From assembly GCF_036013645.1 (NCBI RefSeq), contig NZ_CP107869.1:5270001-5334000 (forward strand): a DNA stretch of 64,000 nt, given 5' to 3'. Positions 37,670-46,660 of this stretch are shown one piece after another. The translations under genes and the position numbers were made by a program. The notes below the pieces were generated by a model that was not told the origin of the DNA, ran no database searches, and saw only the letters and a list, made by a program, of their open reading frames with translations. The stretch's first letter is position 1; every line of letters begins with the position of its first letter. This DNA comes from Streptomyces sp. NBC_00490 (GTDB taxonomy: Bacteria > Actinomycetota > Actinomycetes > Streptomycetales > Streptomycetaceae).

Positions 37670-37699
37670 GGGGTCATGTTTCACGTGAAACATGACCCC
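37670..37699. terminator. parS: Second parS-centred palindrome (30 bp)
   Basis: GGGGTCA, half of parS, and the exact complement form a 30-bp perfect palindrome; the parS is 37677-37692. It lies just before the cca stop, so each of two convergent genes has its own parS hairpin. Confidence 0.75.
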
Positions 37700-37710
37700 T
37701 TTTCGCTGTC

Positions 37711-39153
37711 TCAGCTCTGATCGGCCCACCACTCCTTGAGTGCCGCGGCCGCAACCTCTTCACCCATCGGCCCGTTCTCCAGGCGCAGTTCCAGCATGTG
37801 CTTGTAGGCGCGGCCCACGGCCGGGCCGGGCCCCACGCCGAGGATCTCCATGATCTGGTTGCCGTCCAGGTCCGGGCGGATCGCGTCGAGCTCCTCCTGC
37901 TCCTGGAGCTGGGCGATGCGCTCCTCCAGGCCGTCGTACGCACGGGACAGCGCGGTCGCCTTGCGCTTGTTGCGCGTGGTGCAGTCGGACCGGGTCAGCT
38001 TGTGGAGGCGGTCGAGGAGGGGACCGGCGTCACGGACGTAGCGGCGGACCGCGGAGTCCGTCCACTCGCCCATGCCGTAACCGTGGAAACGCAGGTGGAG
38101 TTCGACGAGCCGCGAGACGTCCCTCACCAACTCGTTGGAGTACTTGAGAGCCGTCATCCGCTTCTTGGTCATCTTCGCGCCGACCACCTCATGGTGGTGG
38201 AACGAGACCCGGCCGTCCTCCTCGAAGCGGCGCGTACGCGGCTTGCCGATGTCGTGCAGCAGGGCGGCCAGCCGCAGGACCAGGTCGGGTCCGTTCTCCT
38301 CGAGCGCGATCGCCTGCTCGAGGACGATCAGCGTGTGCTCGTAGACGTCCTTGTGCCGGTGGTGCTCGTCGCTCTCCAGACGCAGCGCCGGCAACTCGGG
38401 CAGGACGTGGTCAGCGAGCCCGGTGTCGACCAGCAGGGTCAGCCCCTTGCGGGGGTGCGCGGAGAGGATCAGCTTGTTCAGCTCGTCCCGTACCCGCTCT
38501 GCCGAGACGATCTCGATGCGCTCCGACATCTCCTTCATCGCGGTGACGACATCGGCAGCCACCTCGAAGTCGAGCTGGGCGGCGAAGCGCGCGGCCCGCA
38601 TCATCCGCAGCGGGTCGTCGGAGAAGGAGGCCTCGGGAGTGCCGGGCGTACGCAGCACACGCGCGGCGAGGTCGTCGAGCCCGCCGTGCGGATCGATGAA
38701 CTCCTTCTCCGGCAGCGCGACCGCCATCGCGTTCACGGTGAAGTCACGCCGGACCAGGTCCTCCTCGATGGAGTCGCCGTACGACACCTCGGGCTTGCGC
38801 GAGGTCCGGTCGTACGCCTCCGACCGGTACGTCGTGACCTCGATCTGGTAGCCGTCCTTCTGTACCCCGACCGTGCCGAAGGCGATCCCGACCTCCCACA
38901 CAGAGTCCGCCCACGGGCGCACGATCTTCAGCACGTCCTCGGGGCGGGCGTCGGTCGTGAAGTCCAGGTCGTTGCCGAGCCGGCCGAGCAGCGCGTCCCG
39001 GACCGAGCCGCCGACCAGGGCGAGAGAGAACCCGGCCTCCTGGAAACGGCGGGCAAGGTCATCGGCGACAGGGGCGACCCGCAGCAGTTCACTCACCGCG
39101 CGGAGCTGCACCTGGCTCAGGGCACTGGGGGTGTCTTCGTTGGCGTTCGGCAC
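37711..39153 (-). CDS. cca: CCA tRNA nucleotidyltransferase
   Basis: A 480-residue protein with a GTG start. The nucleotidyltransferase head has GGSVRD at 48-53, then DLDF, and VRRDFTVNAMAV. An HD domain with HHRHKDVYEHTL and LLHDIGKP lies in the middle. This architecture is the class II CCA-adding enzyme or a poly(A) polymerase relative; the HD domain favours the bacterial CCA enzyme with 2',3'-phosphatase activity. It finishes tRNA 3' ends. It is convergent with the LppU-like gene. Confidence 0.92.
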   Translation of the reverse strand: MPNANEDTPSALSQVQLRAVSELLRVAPVADDLARRFQEAGFSLALVGGSVRDALLGRLGNDLDFTTDARPEDVLKIVRPWADSVWEVGIAFGTVGVQKDGYQIEVTTYRSEAYDRTSRKPEVSYGDSIEEDLVRRDFTVNAMAVALPEKEFIDPHGGLDDLAARVLRTPGTPEASFSDDPLRMMRAARFAAQLDFEVAADVVTAMKEMSERIEIVSAERVRDELNKLILSAHPRKGLTLLVDTGLADHVLPELPALRLESDEHHRHKDVYEHTLIVLEQAIALEENGPDLVLRLAALLHDIGKPRTRRFEEDGRVSFHHHEVVGAKMTKKRMTALKYSNELVRDVSRLVELHLRFHGYGMGEWTDSAVRRYVRDAGPLLDRLHKLTRSDCTTRNKRKATALSRAYDGLEERIAQLQEQEELDAIRPDLDGNQIMEILGVGPGPAVGRAYKHMLELRLENGPMGEEVAAAALKEWWADQS

Positions 39154-39399
39154 AACAGAAGAGGGTACGTGGCCGGGGCGACGCCGAGCGCCTCCATTAA
39201 ATCTGCACAGCCAGGTATGTGAGGCTCACCCCTCGGGCGAGCGGAATCGCTCCTCTTTATACGCGCACATACGGGACGCCCCGGACTCTTCCCCCGATCT
39301 TGTGGAGCAGTCCGCGGCACTTCCCCTCAGCGCGCATCGTTACCATGCGTGGACGCACATTCCGACGACCACTGACGACGACGAGGGACGGGCGAGCGC

Positions 39400-41760
39400 G
39401 TGGCCGAGGCGGCAGACTTCCAGGGGATGAGTCCCTCACCTGCCCGCCGGTGGCTGCGGCGCACCGGAGCACTGCTCGCCGGGGCACCTCTGCTGGCCGG
39501 CCTCCTCCAGTTGCCCGCGGCCACCCCCGCGGCGGCCGCGTCCGGCTCGAGCACGGTGGCCGTCGCCCTCGACACGCTCACCCCCAGCGCCCCCACGGAC
39601 GGCGACACGCTCACCGTGTCCGGCACCGTGACCAACAACGGCAAGCAGGCGGTCACCGACTCCCAGGTGGACCTCCGCGTGGGCCCCGCGATCGGCACCC
39701 GCTCGGAGATCGACACCGTCGACAAGCGCACAGACTTCCAGCCGGGGCTCGACGGGACGATCGTCGGCGGCAAGTACATCAAGAAGTTCACCAAGCTCGC
39801 CCCGGGCGTCGCCCAGGACTTCAGCATCTCCGTGCCGGTCGACGAGCTGGATCTCGGCTCGGCCGGCGTCTACCAGCTCGGCGTCTCCCTGACCGGTGAG
39901 ACGTCCGCGCAGCAGTGGCAGCAGGTGCTCGGCATCCAGCGGACGTTCCTGCCCTGGCAACCCGACGACGCCGACACGAAGACGAAGACGACCGTCCTGT
40001 GGCCGCTCGTCTCCACCGTCCACATGACGGCGGAGACGGGATCCAACGAACAGCAGACGCCGGTCTTCCTCAACGACGACCTCGCCAAGGAGATCTCCCC
40101 GGGCGGCCGCCTGGAGCAGCTGCTGTCGCTGGGCAAGGAGCTGGACGTCACCTGGGTGATCGACCCGGACCTGCTGGCCTCCGTCGACGCGATGACACGC
40201 GCCTACCGCGTCGAGTCGGGCAGCACCACCGTGGCGGGCACCCACCAGCGGGTCGCCATGGCATGGCTTGCCGAGCTGCAGGAGGCGGTGACGGACAAGG
40301 AGGTCGTCGCCCTCCCCTTCGCCGACCCGGACCTGGCCTCCCTCGCGCACAACGGCACGACCGTCACCGGTTCGCTGAACCACCTCAAGGAAGCCACCGA
40401 CGCGATCGCCAACACGGTGGAGCCGATCCTCCACGTGACGCCGACCACCGACTTCGCCTGGCCGGTCGAGGGCGCCATCGACCCCTCGATCGTGAAGGTC
40501 GCCACCTCCGCCGGCGCCGACAAGGTGATCACGCGCAACGACAGCCTGGAAGAGACCGGGGGCCTGACGTACACGCCCTCGGCGGCCCGTCCGATCGGCG
40601 GCGGCACGACAGCGGTGGTCGCGGACGCGCGGCTGTCCACGGCCTTCCAGGGCGATCTGACGAAGGCCTCCGCCACGACGCTCGCCGTACAGAAGTTCCT
40701 CGCGTCGAGCCTGGCGCTCAACGCCCAGACCGGCAAGCAGCGCAGCATCGTCGTCGCCCCGCAGCGCATGGCGACGGCGAGCCAGGCACGGGCGATGGCC
40801 GAGGCGGTGGCGGCCCTCCAGGACGGGAACTGGTCCCAGTCCCAGGACCTCACGTCGGCGGCCGCCGCCAAGCCGGACACGAGTGCCACCACCAGGGTGC
40901 CGTCGGCGTCCGCCTATCCGTCCTCGCTGCGCAAGCGGGAGCTGCCGAAGACGGCCTTCGAGCAGATCGCGACCACGCAGGACAAGCTCGCCAGGTTCAA
41001 GGTGATCCTCACCGACTCGTCCCGGGTGGTGACCCCCTTCGGCCGGGCCATGAACCGCGAGATGTCCACGGCGTGGCGCGGTCGCGCCGCCGAGGCGAAC
41101 CGCTACCGCAACGCCGTGGAGCTGTACCTCAACTCCCTGGTCTCGCAGGTCAAGCTGATCGACAAGTCCGAGACCAAGCTCTCCGGGCGCAGCGCCACGA
41201 TCCCCGTGACCGTGCAGAACAACCTGGTGCAGGGCGTCGAGCACCTGGTGCTGCGGCTCAGCACGACAAGCCCCACCCGCCTCAAGATCGGCGACGGCGA
41301 CTACCAGGAGCAGGACGTCGCGGTCTCCGGCGGCCACAGCCAGTCGGTGAAGTTCACCACCTCCGCCCAGGCCAACGGCAAAACCACGGTGACCGCCCAG
41401 CTCTTCACGAAGGACGGCCAGGCCTACGGTGACCCCGTCCAGTTCGACGTGAAGGTCACCGAGTTCACGGCCACGGTGATGCTGGTCATCGGCGGCGGCT
41501 TCCTGCTGCTGGTCCTCGCCGGGTTCCGGATGTACACGCAGCGCAAGCGCGCCGCCGCCCGGGAGGCAGCGGAGGACGACCCCGACGAGACCGGCGAGGC
41601 CGTGGCCGCGGAGAGCCCCGCGGACTCCGAGGACCGTCCCGAGAAGGAGTCCGGCACCCTGCGCGGGGCAGCCGACCCGGAGCAGCCGAGTGACCCTGCG
41701 CCGGACACCGCAGCGGAAAGCGCAGACCCGTCCGGCACGGGTGAGAGAGTGGACCGTTGA
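39400..41760 (+). CDS. Large membrane-anchored extracytoplasmic protein (DUF6049)
   Basis: A 786-residue protein with a GTG start. A Sec-type signal segment lies at about 20-47 (ALLAGAPLLAGLLQLPAATPAAAA). About 640 residues of secreted domain follow, with beta-rich parts. One membrane helix comes near the C-terminus (TATVMLVIGGGFLLLVLAGFRMY) and then an acidic cytoplasmic tail of about 75 residues. It lies next to murJ, as it does in other Streptomyces and mycobacteria. The function is unknown. A role in peptidoglycan precursor export or envelope assembly is inference from that linkage. Confidence 0.82.
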   Translation: MAEAADFQGMSPSPARRWLRRTGALLAGAPLLAGLLQLPAATPAAAASGSSTVAVALDTLTPSAPTDGDTLTVSGTVTNNGKQAVTDSQVDLRVGPAIGTRSEIDTVDKRTDFQPGLDGTIVGGKYIKKFTKLAPGVAQDFSISVPVDELDLGSAGVYQLGVSLTGETSAQQWQQVLGIQRTFLPWQPDDADTKTKTTVLWPLVSTVHMTAETGSNEQQTPVFLNDDLAKEISPGGRLEQLLSLGKELDVTWVIDPDLLASVDAMTRAYRVESGSTTVAGTHQRVAMAWLAELQEAVTDKEVVALPFADPDLASLAHNGTTVTGSLNHLKEATDAIANTVEPILHVTPTTDFAWPVEGAIDPSIVKVATSAGADKVITRNDSLEETGGLTYTPSAARPIGGGTTAVVADARLSTAFQGDLTKASATTLAVQKFLASSLALNAQTGKQRSIVVAPQRMATASQARAMAEAVAALQDGNWSQSQDLTSAAAAKPDTSATTRVPSASAYPSSLRKRELPKTAFEQIATTQDKLARFKVILTDSSRVVTPFGRAMNREMSTAWRGRAAEANRYRNAVELYLNSLVSQVKLIDKSETKLSGRSATIPVTVQNNLVQGVEHLVLRLSTTSPTRLKIGDGDYQEQDVAVSGGHSQSVKFTTSAQANGKTTVTAQLFTKDGQAYGDPVQFDVKVTEFTATVMLVIGGGFLLLVLAGFRMYTQRKRAAAREAAEDDPDETGEAVAAESPADSEDRPEKESGTLRGAADPEQPSDPAPDTAAESADPSGTGERVDR

Positions 41761-41807
41761 GGATGTCGTGGCCGCCGGTGGGCCCGGGACGATGAGGTGG
41801 GGTAACC

Positions 41808-44060
41808 ATGAACGCGCCGTACGACGGTGACCGCGGCCAGGCCGCGGGCAGCTCGGGCTACCCCGACGACCCGCCGCCCGAGCAGGGCCAGGTGCCGCCG
41901 CAGCCCCCCGCGGACATGTACCTCCAGGACGCCTACGACCAGGACCCCTACCGAGCGCAGGACCTCTCCGCCCAGGACCCGGTCGCCGAGGCGCTCTACG
42001 ACCGCGCCGCGCACCCTCCGCCACCCCCCGGCACGTACCAGCCGCAGCAGCCGCTGTACGCCCAGCCCCAGCAGTCCCCGTACGCACCGGACCCGCACGT
42101 GTGGGCCCAGACGCCGGCCCCCGAGCCGGAGGGCCCCACCCAGTACCTGCCGTACGGCGACGATCCCCGCACGACTCAGTACGTCGGCGTCGACGACCTC
42201 GTCACGCACTCCGCCGAGGAGCGCCACGAGCCGGACGCCTTCGCCCACCTCTTCCGTGACCAGCAGCAGGGTGGCGGCCAACCGCCGTACCAGCCCCCGT
42301 CGGTCCCCGGCCCCTCCCCGGCACCGGTCCCGGGCGCCGTGCCCCCCATGCCGCCCTCCGCGGACAGGACCATGAACCTCGGCACCGCCCCCGTACCGCC
42401 TCCGGCCGCACCGGCTCCCGCGAACAAGGGCGGCAAGGCCACGGGCCTGCTGAAGTCCAGCGCGGTGATGGCGGCGGGCACGATGGTGTCCCGGATCACC
42501 GGGTTCGTGCGCTCCGCGATGATCGTCTCGGCACTGGGCCTCGGCCTCCTCGGTGACTCCTTCCAGGTCGCCTACCAGCTGCCCACGATGATCTACATCC
42601 TGACCGTCGGCGGCGGCCTCAACTCCGTCTTCGTGCCGCAGCTGGTGCGCGCCATGAAGGACGACGAGGACGGCGGCGAGTCGTACGCGAACCGTCTGCT
42701 GACCCTGGTGATGGTCGCCCTCGCCGCTCTCACGGCGCTCGCCATGTTCGCCGCGCCGCTCCTGGTCAGCGCGCTGTCCACCAAGGTCGCCAACGACCCC
42801 GCCGCCAACGATGTGGCGGTCACCTTCACCCGCTACTTCCTGCCCTCGATCTTCTTCATGGGCGTCCACGTGGTGATGGGTCAGATCTTGAACGCCCGCG
42901 GACGTTTCGGCGCGATGATGTGGACCCCGGTCCTCAACAACATCGTCATCATCGTGACGCTGGGGACGTTCCTCTGGGTGTACGGCACCGCCGAGCGCTC
43001 CGGCATGGCGGTCACCAGCATCCCGCCGGAGGGCCAGCGTCTCCTCGGAGTCGGCATCCTGCTCGGCATGGTGGTCCAGGCGCTGGCGATGATCCCGTAC
43101 CTGCGGGAGACCGGCTTCCGGATGCGGCTGCGCTTCGACTGGAAGGGACACGGCCTCGGCAAGGCCGCGATGCTCGCCAAGTGGACGATCCTGTTCGTCC
43201 TGGCCAACCAGGCGGGCGCCCTCGTCGTCACCCAGCTCTCCACCGCCGCAGGTCTCGACTCCGGCGTCAAGGGCACCGGTTTCGCCGCATACGCCAACGC
43301 CCAGCTGATCTGGGGCCTTCCACAGGCCATCATCACCGTGTCCCTCATGGCCGCCCTGCTGCCCCGCATCTCGCGCTCGGCCGCGGAGAACGACGGCGGC
43401 GCGGTCCGCGACGACATCTCCCAGGGGCTCCGGACCACGGCCGTCGCCATCGTGCCCATCGCCTTCGGGTTCGTCGCGCTCGGCATCCCGATGTGCACCC
43501 TGATCTTCGGCGCCTCGGGCGCCGACCAGGCCACGAACATGGGCTTCATGCTGATGGCCTTCGGCCTCGGCCTGATCCCGTACTCCGTGCAGTACGTCGT
43601 CCTGCGCGCCTTCTACGCCTACGAGGACACCCGGACGCCCTTCTACAACACGGTCATCGTGGCGGCCGTCAACGCCGCCGCGTCCGCCGCCTGCTTCTTC
43701 GTGATCCCGGCCCGCTGGGCCGTGGTCGGCATGGCCGCCTCGTACGGTCTCGCCTACGCGATCGGCGTCGGCGTCGCCTGGAGCCGTCTGCGCAAGCGGC
43801 TCGGCGGGGACCTCGACGGTGCCCGCGTGATGCGGACGTACGCCAGACTGTGCATCGCCTCGGTACCGGCGGCAGTCCTCAGCGGCGCGGCCTGCTACGG
43901 CATCGGCCACACGCTCGGCCAGGGTGTCGTCGGATCGTTCGCCGCCCTGGTCGTCGGCGGGGTCGTGCTGCTCGGGATCTTCTTCGTAGCCGCTCGCAAG
44001 ATGCGCATCGAGGAGCTGAACTCCCTGGTCGGCATGGTGCGCGGACGGCTGGGGCGCTGA
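41808..44060 (+). CDS. murJ: Lipid II flippase MurJ (MviN) with a long N-terminal tail
   Basis: A 750-residue protein. Residues 1-210 are Pro/Gln/Tyr-rich and likely disordered. About 14 hydrophobic helices follow, with MurJ landmarks such as AGTMVSRITGFVRSAMIV, QVAYQLPTMIYILTVGGGLNSVFVPQLV and FYAYEDTRTPFYNT. MurJ moves lipid II across the membrane during wall synthesis. It starts 48 bp after the DUF6049 gene and is followed by the pseudokinase gene, an arrangement related to the fused MviN-pseudokinase protein of mycobacteria. Confidence 0.94.
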   Translation: MNAPYDGDRGQAAGSSGYPDDPPPEQGQVPPQPPADMYLQDAYDQDPYRAQDLSAQDPVAEALYDRAAHPPPPPGTYQPQQPLYAQPQQSPYAPDPHVWAQTPAPEPEGPTQYLPYGDDPRTTQYVGVDDLVTHSAEERHEPDAFAHLFRDQQQGGGQPPYQPPSVPGPSPAPVPGAVPPMPPSADRTMNLGTAPVPPPAAPAPANKGGKATGLLKSSAVMAAGTMVSRITGFVRSAMIVSALGLGLLGDSFQVAYQLPTMIYILTVGGGLNSVFVPQLVRAMKDDEDGGESYANRLLTLVMVALAALTALAMFAAPLLVSALSTKVANDPAANDVAVTFTRYFLPSIFFMGVHVVMGQILNARGRFGAMMWTPVLNNIVIIVTLGTFLWVYGTAERSGMAVTSIPPEGQRLLGVGILLGMVVQALAMIPYLRETGFRMRLRFDWKGHGLGKAAMLAKWTILFVLANQAGALVVTQLSTAAGLDSGVKGTGFAAYANAQLIWGLPQAIITVSLMAALLPRISRSAAENDGGAVRDDISQGLRTTAVAIVPIAFGFVALGIPMCTLIFGASGADQATNMGFMLMAFGLGLIPYSVQYVVLRAFYAYEDTRTPFYNTVIVAAVNAAASAACFFVIPARWAVVGMAASYGLAYAIGVGVAWSRLRKRLGGDLDGARVMRTYARLCIASVPAAVLSGAACYGIGHTLGQGVVGSFAALVVGGVVLLGIFFVAARKMRIEELNSLVGMVRGRLGR

Positions 44061-44198
44061 TAAACGGGTACGCGCACAACCATCGTCCGCCACCGTGTGT
44101 CGTGCATAGCGTCGAACTGTGGGCACAATTGGGTTCGGCGTCGGACGGCGCGCACGGAAGTCGGTCGGCGCGCATCGAATGGGGAGGCAGGAACGACG

Positions 44199-45917
44199 GT
44201 GGCGGAACGCAGCACGGCTGCCGTCGACGTGGCAGACAACAGCGGCGACGAGCCGCTGACCGCACAGGCGGACCAGTCCACGGCCGACGGGGAGGCCCAG
44301 AACCGGGAGCGGGACACGGACAACGAAGAGGCACAGGGGAGTGGCGGGACCGAGAGTCCCGGGAAAGCCTCACCGCCCGAACTGCACAGCGGCCACAAGC
44401 TCGCCAGACGCTACCGGCTCGAGGAGTGCGTCACTCGTCTGGACGGCTTCAGCAGTTGGCGTGCGGTCGACGAGAAACTCCGTCGCGCGGTCGGCGTCCA
44501 CATCCTGCCCGCGGACCACTCACGGGCTCGTTCCGTCCTGGCCGCGGCCCGTTCGTCCGCGCTGCTCGGTGACCCCCGCTTCGTTCAGGTCCTGGACGCC
44601 GTCGAGGAGAACGATCTCGTCTATGTCGTCCACGAGTGGCTGCCCGACGCCACCGAGCTGACCACGCTTCTGGCCCCCGGGCCGCTGGAGCCGCACGACG
44701 CCTACCAGATGGTCAGCCAGATCGCCGCTGCCATGGCGGCCGCACACCGCGAGGGCCTCGCGCATCTGCGCCTGAACCCGAACGCGGTGCTGCGTACGTC
44801 GAGCGGCCAGTGGCGCATCCGCGGCCTCGCCGTGAACGCCGCGCTGCGCGGGATCACCTCCGACACCCCGCAGCGCACCGACACCGAGGCGATCGGCGCC
44901 CTGCTGTACGCGGGGCTCACCCAGCGCTGGCCGTACGAGAGCGACGCCTACGGCCTGTCCGGGCTGCCCAAGGACGTCGGTCTGATCGCCCCGGACCAGG
45001 TGCGGGCCGGTGTGCACCGCGGCCTGTCCGAACTGTCGATGCGCGCACTCGTCAACGACGGCGCGACCGCCTCCCGCCACGAGTCCGCGTGCACCACGCC
45101 CGAGGAACTGGTGAAGGCGATCGGCGAGATGCCCCGCATCCGCCCGCCGGAGCCGGCGTTCACCGCGCCACCCGAGTACCAGCGCACGACGTACCAGCAG
45201 GGCACCTACGGCCGCCCCGCGCCGCACCAGGGCGCCACGCAGGTGATGGCGACCCCTCCGCCCCCGCTGCAGAGCCGGACCGGCAGAGCCCTCAAGTGGG
45301 CCGTGTCCGCCCTTCTGATCGCCGCGCTGGGCCTGGGCAGCTGGCAGCTCGCGGACGCCCTCATGGAACAGGGCAACAAGTCCGACGACACCAACCAGAC
45401 GCAGACGACGGACGACAACGACAAGGGCGGCGACAAGACCAAGCCGACCAAGACGCTCGGCATCAAGGAAGCCCAGGAGTACATCGCGAGCGGCGTCGCC
45501 CAGGCGCCCGATGACGTCAATCTGACCTACGACGGCGACAGTTCCACGTACTGGCGGACCAAGCGCTACAACGCCGGTCCGACACTGGCCCCTTACAAGC
45601 CGGGCGTGGGCATCGTCTATGACCTCGGCTCGTCGCAGAAGATCTCGACCGCGTCGATAGGGCTCCGGTACCCGGGCGACAACACGACTGTGAAGCTCTA
45701 CGCCACGGACTCTCTCTCCCCCTCGACGGGCGTCGACGGGATGACGGAGATCGGAACCGCGACCACCAAGGGCAACTCTCTTACGGTGAAGGCGTCGAAG
45801 ACCGTCAAGACGCAGTACGTGCTGCTGTGGATCACGGCCGTGCCGTACGCGCCGACGGACGGGTTCAGCGGGGCCGGCTACAAGCAGGCAGTGACCGACG
45901 TGACGTTCAAGGGCTGA
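44199..45917 (+). CDS. Pseudokinase-type membrane protein with extracytoplasmic domain
   Basis: 572 residues from the GTG at 44199, with AGGAACGACG upstream. Residues 60-330 resemble a Ser/Thr kinase (ARRYRLEECVTRLDGFSSWRAVDEKLRRAVGVH), but the catalytic HRD loop is HLRLNPN (189-195) and no DFG or VAIK lysine is present, so it is likely inactive. One membrane helix follows at about 365-390. The outer domain of about 150 residues is discoidin-like (TYDGDSSTYWRT). In M. tuberculosis the homologous region is fused to MviN and, when phosphorylated, recruits FhaA. Here it is a separate protein directly after murJ. Confidence 0.82.
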   Translation: MAERSTAAVDVADNSGDEPLTAQADQSTADGEAQNRERDTDNEEAQGSGGTESPGKASPPELHSGHKLARRYRLEECVTRLDGFSSWRAVDEKLRRAVGVHILPADHSRARSVLAAARSSALLGDPRFVQVLDAVEENDLVYVVHEWLPDATELTTLLAPGPLEPHDAYQMVSQIAAAMAAAHREGLAHLRLNPNAVLRTSSGQWRIRGLAVNAALRGITSDTPQRTDTEAIGALLYAGLTQRWPYESDAYGLSGLPKDVGLIAPDQVRAGVHRGLSELSMRALVNDGATASRHESACTTPEELVKAIGEMPRIRPPEPAFTAPPEYQRTTYQQGTYGRPAPHQGATQVMATPPPPLQSRTGRALKWAVSALLIAALGLGSWQLADALMEQGNKSDDTNQTQTTDDNDKGGDKTKPTKTLGIKEAQEYIASGVAQAPDDVNLTYDGDSSTYWRTKRYNAGPTLAPYKPGVGIVYDLGSSQKISTASIGLRYPGDNTTVKLYATDSLSPSTGVDGMTEIGTATTKGNSLTVKASKTVKTQYVLLWITAVPYAPTDGFSGAGYKQAVTDVTFKG

Positions 45918-45946
45918 GCGCACCGCATCCCAGGGGAGGGGGTCCG

Positions 45947-46660
45947 ATGGCATATGGCGACGCAAGCGATCAGGACCTCCTCGCCTGGCACGTGGAGGGC
46001 GATCACGACGCCTTCGGCGAGCTTGTAAGGCGTCACCGGGACCGGCTGTGGGCCGTGGCCCTGCGGACGCTCGGGGATCGCGAGGAGGCCGCTGACGCCG
46101 TCCAGGACGCCCTGGTCTCCGCCTACCGAGCCGCCCACACGTTCCGCGGCCAGTCGGCCGTCACCACGTGGCTGCACCGCATCACGGTGAACGCCTGTCT
46201 CGACCGCGCACGCAAAGCGGCCTCCCGCAAGACGTCCCCGGTCGACGACACCGAACGCCTCGAGCAGCTCCTGGAGCCGCACGAGTCGGCCTCGGCGCCC
46301 GCGGAGCGCAATGATCTGCACCGCCAGCTCCTGGAAGCCCTCGGCACGCTTCCGCCCGACCAGAAGGCAGCCCTCGTCCTGGTGGACATGCAGGGATACC
46401 CCGTGGCCGAGGCCGCCCGCATGCTCGACATCCCGACCGGCACGGTGAAGAGCCGCTGCGCCCGCGGCAGAGCCAGACTCCTCCCCCTCCTCACCCATCT
46501 GCGGCCCGAAAACACCGGTGCCGGCAGAGAACCGGCCGGGGGACGGAACCAGGTGCAGGGGACATCCGTCCCACCCGCAGCGGAACCTCGTGACAGAGGC
46601 CCCCGTGAGACAGGTCCAGGCGATTCAGCTGCTGTGAAGGGCGGAGGTGGGCGAGCATGA
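45947..46660 (+). CDS. sigM: ECF RNA polymerase sigma factor SigM
   Basis: 237 residues from the ATG at 45947, with GGGGAGGGGG upstream. Region 2 lies near 20-90 (ELVRRHRDRLWAVALRTLGDREEAADAVQDALVSAYRAA) and region 4 near 130-180 (LPPDQKAALVLVDMQGYPVAEAARMLDIPTGTVKSRCARGRARL). The last 50 residues are Pro/Gly-rich. It is followed with a 4-bp overlap by a membrane protein with a zinc anti-sigma motif. The order murJ, kinase-like, sigM, anti-sigma, trxBA parallels the mycobacterial locus. Confidence 0.9.
   Translation: MAYGDASDQDLLAWHVEGDHDAFGELVRRHRDRLWAVALRTLGDREEAADAVQDALVSAYRAAHTFRGQSAVTTWLHRITVNACLDRARKAASRKTSPVDDTERLEQLLEPHESASAPAERNDLHRQLLEALGTLPPDQKAALVLVDMQGYPVAEAARMLDIPTGTVKSRCARGRARLLPLLTHLRPENTGAGREPAGGRNQVQGTSVPPAAEPRDRGPRETGPGDSAAVKGGGGRA

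Noticed and set aside
39436..42087. 883-residue minus-strand ORF opposite the DUF6049 gene
   Set aside because: It is an antisense shadow with Arg/Gly/Val-rich composition and no domain.
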